DNA of 61,005 nt from Bacteroidota bacterium. Its GTDB lineage: Bacteria; Bacteroidota; Bacteroidia; Chitinophagales; Chitinophagaceae. The stretch is from NCBI GenBank assembly GCA_014190475.1, contig BJGL01000004.1:1-61005 (forward strand), in the 5' to 3' direction. Below are positions 45,782-54,166 of this stretch, piece after piece. A program made the position numbers and the translations under genes. Within the stretch, counting starts at the first letter, position 1. Each line of letters begins with the position of its first letter. Below the pieces are notes generated by a model. The model searched no databases. It worked only from the letters and a program-made list of their open reading frames with translations, and was not told the DNA's origin.

Positions 45782-47719
45782 ATGTTAGCAGGACTACAAC
45801 AAGTTACATTTGAATTTGGCGCGCGTTTAATAGTAGCTGATGCTACCTGGCATATCCAACCGGGTGAGCGAATAGGATTGATTGGGTATAATGGAACCGG
45901 AAAATCAACGTTGCTTAAATTATTGGTTGGAGACTACCAACCCACTTCAGGTAGTGTAGAGCGAAGCAGAAGCACCAGTATTGGTTATTTACACCAGGAT
46001 TTGCTCAGTTTCAATACAAAAGACAGTATACTACAAGTAGCGCTACTGGCTTTTGAAAATATTTTAAAATTAGAGCAGGAAATAGAGATACTGGGTAAAG
46101 AACTGGAACAAACGGGCGATGAAAAATTACTAGAGTCTTACACAGACAAACTGCACCAGCTGGAAACTGCTGACGGATATACCATTCATCATCGAACCGC
46201 GGAAGTTTTACAAGGGTTAGGATTCTCACCCACGGATCTGGATCGACCTTACCAGGAGTTTAGTGGAGGATGGAGAATGCGTGTGCTTCTAGCAAAAATG
46301 ATTTTAGCCAAACCTGACTTACTCTTGCTAGACGAACCCACCAACCATCTAGACCTGCCATCCATTGAATGGCTGGAAAAGTATTTATCACACTATGCTG
46401 GCGCCGTAGTTATCGTGAGCCATGATAAGTATTTTTTAAATCGAATGGTCACAAAGATCGTTGAACTCTACCAAGAGGAATTACACTTTTATACAGGGAA
46501 CTATGATTTTTACGAAAGGGAAAAATCAGTCCGGATGGAATTGCAGCAAAAAGCGTATGAGAATCAGCAAGATTATATTCGTCAGCAAGAAAGACTAGTA
46601 GAACGATTCCGAGCAAAGGCGAGTAAAGCAGCGATGGCGCAAAGCCTGATGAAAAAATTGGATAAACTCGAAAGAGTTGACCCAGCTCAACTTGTTCGTC
46701 CCAACTTAAGAATCAATTTTAGTTTAGATAAAACACCGGGTAAGATAATTGCCACGCTAAAGGATGTAAAAAAATCTTTTGGAGAGTTGGTAGTGATGAA
46801 GGAGGCCACAGCAGAAATAAATCGTGGCGACAAAATTGCGCTGATAGGAGCCAACGGAAAAGGGAAGTCAACGCTACTCCGAATTTTAGCGGGCACAGAA
46901 CCTTTTGAACAGGGTGAAAAAATTGATGGGCACAACGTTGTCCAAAGCTTTTATGCACAACATCAATTGGAATCGCTCACGCTTTCACATACATTACTGG
47001 AAGAAATGGCAAGCAGTGGCTGTCAGCTTACCGATCTTGAAATAAGATCTTTGTTGGGTTGTTTCTTATTTAGCGGCGATGACGTTGATAAAAAGATAAA
47101 AGTTTTGAGCGGTGGAGAAAAAGCAAGAGTGGCGCTAGCAAAAGTTATTACCAGCCGTGCTAATTTTTTATTACTGGATGAACCTACCAACCATCTAGAT
47201 CTTCACAGTTGCGAATTACTGATTGAAGCCCTTCAAAAATATGAGGGTACACTCATCTTAGTGAGCCATGACCGATATTTCATCTCCAAAACAGCAAATA
47301 AAATATGGGAAATAGAGGATGGTGTAGTCAAAGAGTTTAAAGGTGGTTACGAGGAGTGGGTAAGCTGGAAAGAACGTATGGAAAAGCAGCGGAGTACAGC
47401 AAGTAACAAATCTACAGCTACACTCAAAACAGCTACTCACACAGTCATACAAGCTGCCCCTCTTCAACAAGTATCAAAAGAAAAAAAGAAAGAATTTCAG
47501 CGTACACAAAAGCATTTTCAACAGGCTGAAAAAGAACTGGCTGCTGCTACTGCTTTACAAAAAGAGTTAGAAAAAAAATTATCAGATCCCCAACTTTATG
47601 CAAACCGGGAAGACTTTTTGAAACTAGAAACATCTTATCAAGCTTGTCTTAGTTCAATGAAACTCTTGACGGAGAACTACGAACGCCTTTTTGAAGAAAT
47701 GATGCGCCTAGAAGATTAA
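45782..47719 (+). CDS. ABC-F family ATP-binding protein (Uup/YheS-like)
   Basis: 645 aa from the ATG at 45782 (MLAGLQQVTFEFG). Two ABC cassettes in one chain with no membrane domain: Walker A GYNGTGKST and GANGKGKST, signatures FSGGWRMRVLLAK and LSGGEKARVALAK, Walker B LLLLDEPTNHLDL and FLLLDEPTNHLDL. The charged inter-domain linker (about 240-300) and a C-terminal coiled coil (about 560-645, EKKKEFQRTQKHFQ...) match housekeeping ABC-F translation factors that act at the ribosomal E site. A resistance role cannot be excluded but the coiled-coil tail favours the Uup/YheS groups. Divergent from the TonB receptor gene. Confidence 0.92.
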   Translation: MLAGLQQVTFEFGARLIVADATWHIQPGERIGLIGYNGTGKSTLLKLLVGDYQPTSGSVERSRSTSIGYLHQDLLSFNTKDSILQVALLAFENILKLEQEIEILGKELEQTGDEKLLESYTDKLHQLETADGYTIHHRTAEVLQGLGFSPTDLDRPYQEFSGGWRMRVLLAKMILAKPDLLLLDEPTNHLDLPSIEWLEKYLSHYAGAVVIVSHDKYFLNRMVTKIVELYQEELHFYTGNYDFYEREKSVRMELQQKAYENQQDYIRQQERLVERFRAKASKAAMAQSLMKKLDKLERVDPAQLVRPNLRINFSLDKTPGKIIATLKDVKKSFGELVVMKEATAEINRGDKIALIGANGKGKSTLLRILAGTEPFEQGEKIDGHNVVQSFYAQHQLESLTLSHTLLEEMASSGCQLTDLEIRSLLGCFLFSGDDVDKKIKVLSGGEKARVALAKVITSRANFLLLDEPTNHLDLHSCELLIEALQKYEGTLILVSHDRYFISKTANKIWEIEDGVVKEFKGGYEEWVSWKERMEKQRSTASNKSTATLKTATHTVIQAAPLQQVSKEKKKEFQRTQKHFQQAEKELAAATALQKELEKKLSDPQLYANREDFLKLETSYQACLSSMKLLTENYERLFEEMMRLED

Positions 47720-47725
47720 TTCTTA

Positions 47726-49408
47726 TTACTTTATTTTATTATTTACTATAGCCAAGATCTCTTGTTCTGCTTTTATCGCAGCCTGTTCAATTTGTTGTCC
47801 TTTTGCTAAGATCTGTTGTACATAGCTTGCATCCTCATAGCCTGCACAGTTAATTTTAACATTTAAAAAGGCCCCCAGGATAGCACTTCTGGCACAAAGG
47901 GCCCCCACGCCTGCATCGGAAACTGAATTGGGATTACCTGTTTCTGCCATTGATTTAATCAATTGTAGGCTCTCGAAACTTACGTTCATCACCTCCAATG
48001 GAATTTCTATAGCTTTTCGAGTAGCTTCCTGAATCGCCTTGGTGCGTGTAGCTTTTTCCGCTGGAGTAGCTTTTGGAAGTGAGAATGCGCTCATGATTGC
48101 ATTAAATGAATCCGTATCGGCATCAACCAGCTTGATTAATTTTTCCTTGAGCTGCTGCCCAGTTTCAGCCTGGTCACCAAATTCTTTCCATCGTTCGTCC
48201 CATCCTTTTTTGTGAGAGGAAAGGTTAGCAACCATGGTGGCGAGTGAAACACCCAATACGCCTAAATAGGCAGCCACCGAACCACCTCCAGGTGCCGGGG
48301 ACTCACTTGCTGTTATGTCTGCAAAATCACTTAATGTTTTATTTATTAACATTTTAGATTGATTATCTTCAAGCATATATTCAATTATTCGTTCATTCGG
48401 TATAAAGGGCGAAAGCTCATTCAACCCCATAGAACGAACTGCAATATCAATTAATTCTTTTTCAGAAACACCAGTAGATCGATTCTGTTTCAATAGAAAA
48501 TACTTTCCAGCATCAAGAATAGACTTCAAGGGGATCAGACCCACCAATTCGCTACCCGTAACGCGCAAGCCGCGCTCAGTGGCCTTTTTGCATGCTTCGT
48601 CAAAAGCAATATGAAGTGGGGTAATCGTAATATTGGTAAGATTCATTGAAATTTGTGCAATTCCATATTCCTCAATAAACCAACCAATAGCTTTTACCGC
48701 TTTCAAAGTGCCGGGTATTGAAACCGTATTACCAGATGCATCGACTACTTTTTTTCCATTTTCCATTTTCACACGCCCCGCTTCTCTAATGTCAAAAGCT
48801 ACTGCGTTAGCACGACGCGTTGAGGTTGTATTAAGATTTATATTATAAGCGATCAAAAAATCTCTAGCCCCAATTACTGTGGCACCTCGTTTAGGATCAA
48901 ACTCATCAGGTCCATAATCGGGTTTCCATTGCGGCTCTTTTATTTTTTTAAAAAATCCTTCGTACTCACCAGCTCGGATCAGGGATAAATTACTACGGCT
49001 CTTATCTGGCTGTGCCGCTTCATAGCAATAAATAGGAATTGACAACTCTTCTCCTACCCTTTTAGCTAATTGCTGCGCATATATAGCTGTTTCTTCCAAT
49101 GATATCCCCGCTATTGGTATAAAAGGACAAACATCAGTGGCGCCCATCCTTGGATGTTCTCCTTGATGGTGACGCATATCGATTAGCTCCCCGGCCTTTG
49201 CAATGGCTAGAAAGGCCGCTTCTACCACAGCGGTTGGAGTACCCACAAAGGTTACAACAGTACGGTTGGTTGCTTTTCCAGCATCTACATTTAATAAACG
49301 AACGCCCTCAACGGATTGTATAACCGCTGTGATTTGATTAATTACTGCCATATCACGGCCCTCGCTAAAATTTGGTACACACTCAATCAGTTGATGGTTG
49401 GTTCGCAT
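47726..49408 (-). CDS. ftcD: Bifunctional glutamate formimidoyltransferase / formimidoyltetrahydrofolate cyclodeaminase
   Basis: 560 aa. The N-terminal transferase (about 1-330: LIECVPNFSEGRD, MRHHQGEHPRMGATDVCPFIP) moves the formimino group of histidine-derived formiminoglutamate to tetrahydrofolate. The C-terminal cyclodeaminase (about 350-560: SPAPGGGSVAAYLGVLGVSLATMV) releases ammonia. The fused form is as in animals. It follows hutI by 16 bases in a thiolase-hutI-ftcD run. HutH and HutU, the earlier steps, are not in this window. The 3' end faces the ABC-F gene with 6 bases between. Confidence 0.95.
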   Translation of the reverse strand: MRTNHQLIECVPNFSEGRDMAVINQITAVIQSVEGVRLLNVDAGKATNRTVVTFVGTPTAVVEAAFLAIAKAGELIDMRHHQGEHPRMGATDVCPFIPIAGISLEETAIYAQQLAKRVGEELSIPIYCYEAAQPDKSRSNLSLIRAGEYEGFFKKIKEPQWKPDYGPDEFDPKRGATVIGARDFLIAYNINLNTTSTRRANAVAFDIREAGRVKMENGKKVVDASGNTVSIPGTLKAVKAIGWFIEEYGIAQISMNLTNITITPLHIAFDEACKKATERGLRVTGSELVGLIPLKSILDAGKYFLLKQNRSTGVSEKELIDIAVRSMGLNELSPFIPNERIIEYMLEDNQSKMLINKTLSDFADITASESPAPGGGSVAAYLGVLGVSLATMVANLSSHKKGWDERWKEFGDQAETGQQLKEKLIKLVDADTDSFNAIMSAFSLPKATPAEKATRTKAIQEATRKAIEIPLEVMNVSFESLQLIKSMAETGNPNSVSDAGVGALCARSAILGAFLNVKINCAGYEDASYVQQILAKGQQIEQAAIKAEQEILAIVNNKIK

Positions 49409-49424
49409 AATATCAAAATGAAGA

Positions 49425-50666
49425 TTACTGTATTTCCTTTCCTCTCAAAACTACCTTATTAATCAAATTAGAGCCAAACGCGTAGGGATAATAAGCAAGT
49501 GAAGGGATCGGCTTAGTAATAAAGAAGTTTGCAAATTTCCCAGCCTGCAAACTCCCGCATTTACTTTCCAATTCCAACGCACAAGCACCATTGATTGTAG
49601 CGGCATTGAAAGCCTCTTCCGGAAGCATTCGCATTCGTATACAGGCTTGTGCAATTACGCCATTCATATTACCAGAAGGAGCAGAACCCGGATTAAAATC
49701 CGATGCCAAGGCAATAATTGCACCAGCATCAATTAACTTTCTGGCGGGTGCATCTTGCATTCGAAGAAAGTAGGATGCATTTGGCAAAAGTGTACCAATA
49801 GTTGCTGAACAACCTAAAACACGAATTGATTCTTCATCCATTGCCTCGAGATGATCCACGCTGATTGCATGAAGTGATACTCCAACTTGAACTCCCCCTG
49901 AAACAGATAATTGGTTGGCATGAAGTCGAGGACGAAGCCCCACTTTTTTGCCTGCTTCACAAATAAGAACGGTTTGTTCGGGTGAAAAAAAACCTTTTTC
50001 ACAAAAAACGTCAATGTACTCCGCAAGCCCAGCTTTTGCAACAGCAGGAATCATTTCGGATAAAATCAGCTGAATATAACTATCTGGATTATCCCTGTAT
50101 TGATTAGGAAAAGCATGTGCTCCCAAAAACGTTGCGCGAATCAGGACGGGTGAGTTTTCCTTTAGCCTTTTGATAACCCGTAACATTTTTAGCTCTGCTT
50201 CCAAGGTTAAACCATATCCACTTTTTATTTCAATTGCACCGGTTCCTGCCTGTACTAATTCGCTGAGCCGCTCCGACGCCAGCTCATATAACTCTTGTTC
50301 ATCGGTTTGCTGCAATTTAGCTGCTGAATTAAGTATTCCACCCCCCTTAGCGGCAATTTCAGCGTAACTCAACCCTTTGATTTTATCTACAAATTCATGT
50401 TCACGACTACCGGCAAAAACCAAATGGGTATGACTATCGCACCAGGAGGGAAACAGCGCCCCTCCTGCTACATCAATCCGGTGAGCGGATGGATATTTCT
50501 CAAAGGGAAGTTCAAGCATACTCCCATACTCCAAAATGTAATCTTGCTGCGTAATTAAATATGCATTTTTCATGCAAGGAAAATCAGCAAGCGAGGCTCC
50601 GCGAAGCGGAGCGTTCGAGTTATGTAGGCCCCCTAATAAACCGATATTATAGTAAATACAAACCAT
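49425..50666 (-). CDS. hutI: Imidazolonepropionase
   Basis: 413 aa from the ATG at 50666 (MVCIYYNIGLLGGL); an upstream GTG would overlap the thiolase stop. Amidohydrolase of histidine degradation: metal-binding CDSHTHLVFAGSREHEF, GGGILNSA, GTGAIEIKSGYGLT, FLGAHAFP, the HANQLS zinc ligand, HLEAMDEESI and LASDFNPGS. Opens the imidazolone ring to formiminoglutamate, the substrate of FtcD encoded next. The coding sequence near 50597-50613 contains a GC-rich 7-bp hairpin (GCTCCGC / GCGGAGC) unlike the flanking DNA. Confidence 0.95.
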   Translation of the reverse strand: MVCIYYNIGLLGGLHNSNAPLRGASLADFPCMKNAYLITQQDYILEYGSMLELPFEKYPSAHRIDVAGGALFPSWCDSHTHLVFAGSREHEFVDKIKGLSYAEIAAKGGGILNSAAKLQQTDEQELYELASERLSELVQAGTGAIEIKSGYGLTLEAELKMLRVIKRLKENSPVLIRATFLGAHAFPNQYRDNPDSYIQLILSEMIPAVAKAGLAEYIDVFCEKGFFSPEQTVLICEAGKKVGLRPRLHANQLSVSGGVQVGVSLHAISVDHLEAMDEESIRVLGCSATIGTLLPNASYFLRMQDAPARKLIDAGAIIALASDFNPGSAPSGNMNGVIAQACIRMRMLPEEAFNAATINGACALELESKCGSLQAGKFANFFITKPIPSLAYYPYAFGSNLINKVVLRGKEIQ

Positions 50667-50671
50667 TCCTA

Positions 50672-51853
50672 CTAAATACACTGCTCAAGTACCATTGCAC
50701 TGGCCCCACCACCACCATTACAAATACCCGCAGCTCCATATCGCGCATTTTTTTGTTTTAAAATATGAATCAGGGTAACAATGATTCTTGCACCAGAACA
50801 CCCTAAGGGATGTCCAAGCGAAACGGCTCCACCGTTCACATTTAAAATCGAAGGATCTATGCCAAGCCTTTTTGCATTTTCAATTCCTACTACCGAAAAA
50901 GCTTCGTTTAGTTCCCAGTAATTGATTTCTTCTTTTTTTAAGCCCGCTCTTTTAAGTGCAATAGGTAATGCCACAGATGGACTGGTAGTAAACCAAAGTG
51001 GGGCTTGTTCTGCATCCGCATAACCACGGATAAAGGCAAGTGGTTTTAAACCAAGTGAATCAGCCTTTTCCTTTGTCATCAATAAAACGGCAGCAGCACC
51101 ATCATTCATGGTAGATGCGTTTGCAGCAGTGATTGTGCCCTCTTTGATAAAAGCAGGCGACAAATTGGGGATTTTGTCAAATTTTACAGCAAATGGTTCC
51201 TCATCTTTTGCAATAACTACAGGTTCCCCTTTTCGCTGTGGAATTTCCACAGGAATTACTTCTTCATTAAATGCCCCGCAATCCCAGGCTTGTTGTGATC
51301 GTTTATAACTCTCAATTGCAAAATCATCTTGCATACTTCTGGAAATCCCACATTCACTCGCACAGTGTTCCGCTGCAACTCCCATTGCTTTTCCATCATA
51401 GACGTCCGTGAGACCATCTTTCGCAAGCCCATCTATTAGTGTTGAATTTCCATATTTATTCCCCCAACGCATCGAATCCACATAAAAAGGAATATTGCTC
51501 ATGCTTTCCATGCCTCCAGCTACTACTACTTCGGCATCCCCTAATAAAATATGCTGTACGCCCATCGAAATTGCTTTCATTCCACTAGCACAAACTTTAT
51601 TAACGGTAGTACAGTTTACCTCATCAGCAAGTCCTGCATATTTTGCCGCTTGCCGGGCCGGGGCCTGTCCAAGATTAGCTTGTAGTACACAGCCCATAAA
51701 CACATCCGTTACTTGAGAGGCGTCTAGTTTTGATTTAGCGAGTAACCCCTTGATGACGATGGATCCTAATTGCGGAGCAGACAAACTTTTTAAACCGCCA
51801 CCAAAACTACCCATAGGAGTTCTTACAGCAGCAACTATTACAACTTCTTTCAT
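50672..51853 (-). CDS. Acetyl-CoA C-acyltransferase (thiolase)
   Basis: 393 aa, family length. Nucleophile Cys88 in NKVCASGMKAI, the His in SLGHPLGCSG (about 350) and the second Cys in GICNGGGGASA (about 380) are present. Degrades or forms acetoacetyl-CoA-type thioesters; biosynthetic and degradative thiolases cannot be told apart here. It is the first gene of a run with hutI and ftcD (5 and 16 bases spacing), from a -7 box at 51870-51877. Confidence 0.93.
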   Translation of the reverse strand: MKEVVIVAAVRTPMGSFGGGLKSLSAPQLGSIVIKGLLAKSKLDASQVTDVFMGCVLQANLGQAPARQAAKYAGLADEVNCTTVNKVCASGMKAISMGVQHILLGDAEVVVAGGMESMSNIPFYVDSMRWGNKYGNSTLIDGLAKDGLTDVYDGKAMGVAAEHCASECGISRSMQDDFAIESYKRSQQAWDCGAFNEEVIPVEIPQRKGEPVVIAKDEEPFAVKFDKIPNLSPAFIKEGTITAANASTMNDGAAAVLLMTKEKADSLGLKPLAFIRGYADAEQAPLWFTTSPSVALPIALKRAGLKKEEINYWELNEAFSVVGIENAKRLGIDPSILNVNGGAVSLGHPLGCSGARIIVTLIHILKQKNARYGAAGICNGGGGASAMVLEQCI

Positions 51854-51869
51854 GGCAAGGATTTGTGAT

Positions 51870-51877
51870 CAAAGATA
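51870..51877 (-). promoter_or_regulatory. -7 promoter box for thiolase-hutI-ftcD
   Basis: TATCTTTG on the minus strand, exact TAnnTTTG, 16 bases before the thiolase ATG. It lies in the 33-base gap after the gamma-glutamyltransferase stop, so the run can be transcribed separately. Confidence 0.5.
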
Positions 51878-51886
51878 CTATTGTTT

Positions 51887-53803
51887 TTACCAGGCAATGC
51901 CATAGTCCTCTCCATGGTTACTACTGCCACCCCATAAGGTTCGATGACGTTTATCAAAGAGAATAGCATTAATGGGTCCACTGGTTCTCTCCTCTGTTTT
52001 AATTTGATATCCCTTTTTTTTCAAGGCTTCGATTGTGGCAGCGGGAATACTTCTGTTAAGTAGCAATTGTCCTGGTCTAGGTTTTCTATCTTGCAGCGTT
52101 GTTCCTCCCAAGGAGAGCCAAAGTTGATTAGTGTTAAAATTAGGAGCTTCAGCAGCTTGCTGAACAGTCATGCCAAACTCTACAACATTCAGAAAAAACT
52201 GAACTAAATTTTGATCCTGCGTGTCTCCTCCTTGTACGCCAAATGCCATAAAAGGCTCACCATCTTTTATTGCGAGCGAGGGTGTTAATGTTACGCGTGG
52301 TCTTTTTCCGGGCTCAACAATATTAAAAGGATTTAATACACTGTCCAGTACAAAACTTTGCATCCGTTGACTAAGGCCCACTCCCGTGTTTCCTGCTATC
52401 ACGGCGGGTATCCAACCACCGCTGGGAGTAATAGAAATAAACCAGCCATCTTTATCAGCTGCCTCAACGGTTGTGGTTCCTCTCCAAAGTCGCTCCTGAT
52501 AGTCTTGTTCGTTCTGAATTGTTGCTTTATTTAATAAGGCAATACCTTGATCATGGGTGGGAGTTACCTGTCTAAAACTACCTGAGTCCTGGACAAATCT
52601 CAACTGTTCAATGAAGTGCTTATAAGGATTGACTTCCCCTTGATAAGGATAAGGGTCTCCAGGGCCTATGTTGGAAATATTTTTTAACGTATCTAATAAA
52701 GCAAGGCGATCTTTTGCATAGGCTTTACTGAGCAGACCTGCCATTGGTTCTATCGGTTGCTTGTAGGGATCGCCATAGTAAAAGTCGCGATCTGCAAAAG
52801 TCATATTCAAGACCTGATAAAGAGTGTGAATGTATTGAGGAGAATTATAGCCAAGCTTTTTTACATCAATTTCCTCCAACATGCGCAATGCTTGTAAAAA
52901 TGAAGGGCCTTGAGTCCATTGCGATAATTTATACACCTCAATTCCTTTATACTCTATTTTCAACGGTTCCTCTTCGAGGGGTCTCCAATTTTCCAGATCT
53001 TTCTTTGTAATTAATCCACCTTGCTCCTGCACTCCTCTTACAAATGCGTCAGCAATATCACCTTTGTAAAAACGGTCATAAGCTGCCATGATTGCCTCTT
53101 TTCTGGTTTTACCTGTTTGTAGGGCGAGTGTTTCTGCCTCGATCATTTTAGTAAGTGTATTTAACAAGTCTTCTTGCTTGAAGATCTCGCCGGGATAAGG
53201 CGCCTCTCTTTTTTCACCTAAATGGGGTAATAATACTTGCCGACTATATTTCCATTGCTTTATGCGTTCCTTGGCCCGCTCAATACTATTAGCTGTTTGT
53301 GCCTCGATGGGATAGCCTGCAGCCAGCTCCAGGGCAGGTGCTAAAACTTCCCTCAAACTCTTTGTTCCATAGTTTGCCAACAGGTAACATAACCCACCTG
53401 GAGTGCCAGGTGTAGTGGCGGCTAATGGTCCATATTCGGGCGGAAAGGTATACCCTCTTTCTTTGAAATAGGAAGCAGTGGCACCGGAGGGCGCTACCCC
53501 CATTGCATTGATTGCAATGACCTTTTTAAGCTTGGGATGATAAAGCAAAGCCTGCGTTTCACCACCCCAACTTAAAACATCCCACATGGTGCAGGTAGCC
53601 GCTAGCATTGCACATGCTGCATCTACGGCATTACCGCCCTGCTGAAACAATATAGATCCAGCCGTAGCAGCTAGAGGCTTACCAGTGATGGCCATCCAAT
53701 TCTTTCCATGTAAAGGAGGCTTTTGCGTGGGGGCATATTGTGCAAAAGAATAACGAATAAAAAGAACCGAAACAAAAAGAAAACAAGCTAAATAACGTCT
53801 CAT
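51887..53803 (-). CDS. ggt: Gamma-glutamyltransferase family protein (periplasmic)
   Basis: 638 aa, signal peptide ending near SFAQY. The family layout is clear: GKNWMAITGKPLAATAG near the N-terminus, GGNAVDAACAMLAATC, a WGGET region, and the autocatalytic cleavage Thr in GTTTVEAADKDGWF, whose small-subunit side continues FISITPSGGW. The C-terminal part has RMQSFVLDSVLNPFN and PRVTLTPSLAIKDGEP. Hydrolyses or transfers gamma-glutamyl groups, for example from glutathione; some relatives act on other amides. Own promoter not found. Confidence 0.87.
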   Translation of the reverse strand: MRRYLACFLFVSVLFIRYSFAQYAPTQKPPLHGKNWMAITGKPLAATAGSILFQQGGNAVDAACAMLAATCTMWDVLSWGGETQALLYHPKLKKVIAINAMGVAPSGATASYFKERGYTFPPEYGPLAATTPGTPGGLCYLLANYGTKSLREVLAPALELAAGYPIEAQTANSIERAKERIKQWKYSRQVLLPHLGEKREAPYPGEIFKQEDLLNTLTKMIEAETLALQTGKTRKEAIMAAYDRFYKGDIADAFVRGVQEQGGLITKKDLENWRPLEEEPLKIEYKGIEVYKLSQWTQGPSFLQALRMLEEIDVKKLGYNSPQYIHTLYQVLNMTFADRDFYYGDPYKQPIEPMAGLLSKAYAKDRLALLDTLKNISNIGPGDPYPYQGEVNPYKHFIEQLRFVQDSGSFRQVTPTHDQGIALLNKATIQNEQDYQERLWRGTTTVEAADKDGWFISITPSGGWIPAVIAGNTGVGLSQRMQSFVLDSVLNPFNIVEPGKRPRVTLTPSLAIKDGEPFMAFGVQGGDTQDQNLVQFFLNVVEFGMTVQQAAEAPNFNTNQLWLSLGGTTLQDRKPRPGQLLLNRSIPAATIEALKKKGYQIKTEERTSGPINAILFDKRHRTLWGGSSNHGEDYGIAW

Positions 53804-53929
53804 AGCATTGTGTTTAAATGATGTTGATTAAAATCATTGTTACAAAAAACTGTAAACAAAATCTTTACAAACAGATGACAACAACCGGTATTGCAATATC
53901 CTAATTTTACCACTCCTATAACGCGTATT

Positions 53930-54166
53930 ATGAAATTATTTGTAGCTGGCCTCCCCATAGATATGGATGAGGCAGAATTAGAAGAGTTTTTTGAGAAATA
54001 TGGCCCCGTGAAAACAGTCAGTATTGCAAGAGATCGTGCTACAAAACGTACAAAAGGTTTTGGGTTTGTAGAAATGGAAAACTCACTACATGCCAAAACT
54101 GCTATTCAAACGCTTAATGGCCTTGGTATTGGCCGAAAAAAACTTTTGGTAAAAGAGGCGCAATAA
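53930..54166 (+). CDS. RRM-type RNA-binding protein
   Basis: 78 aa from the ATG at 53930 (MKLFVAGLPIDMDEAELEEF); the longer frame from TTG 53891 lies in the intergenic region. One RRM domain, with RNP2 LFVAGL and RNP1 KGFGFVEM both intact. Small single-RRM proteins are common in Bacteroidota and cyanobacteria and bind RNA without a fixed target known here. A near-box TAATTTTA lies at 53902-53909. The stop is followed directly by the stop of the pullulanase gene on the other strand. Confidence 0.93.
   Translation: MKLFVAGLPIDMDEAELEEFFEKYGPVKTVSIARDRATKRTKGFGFVEMENSLHAKTAIQTLNGLGIGRKKLLVKEAQ

Noticed and set aside
50597-50613. GC-rich hairpin GCTCCGC / GCGGAGC near the start of hutI
   Set aside because: Looks like a small palindromic element but encodes a normal HutI N-terminal segment in frame and has no second copy that I noticed; recorded only as a coding curiosity.
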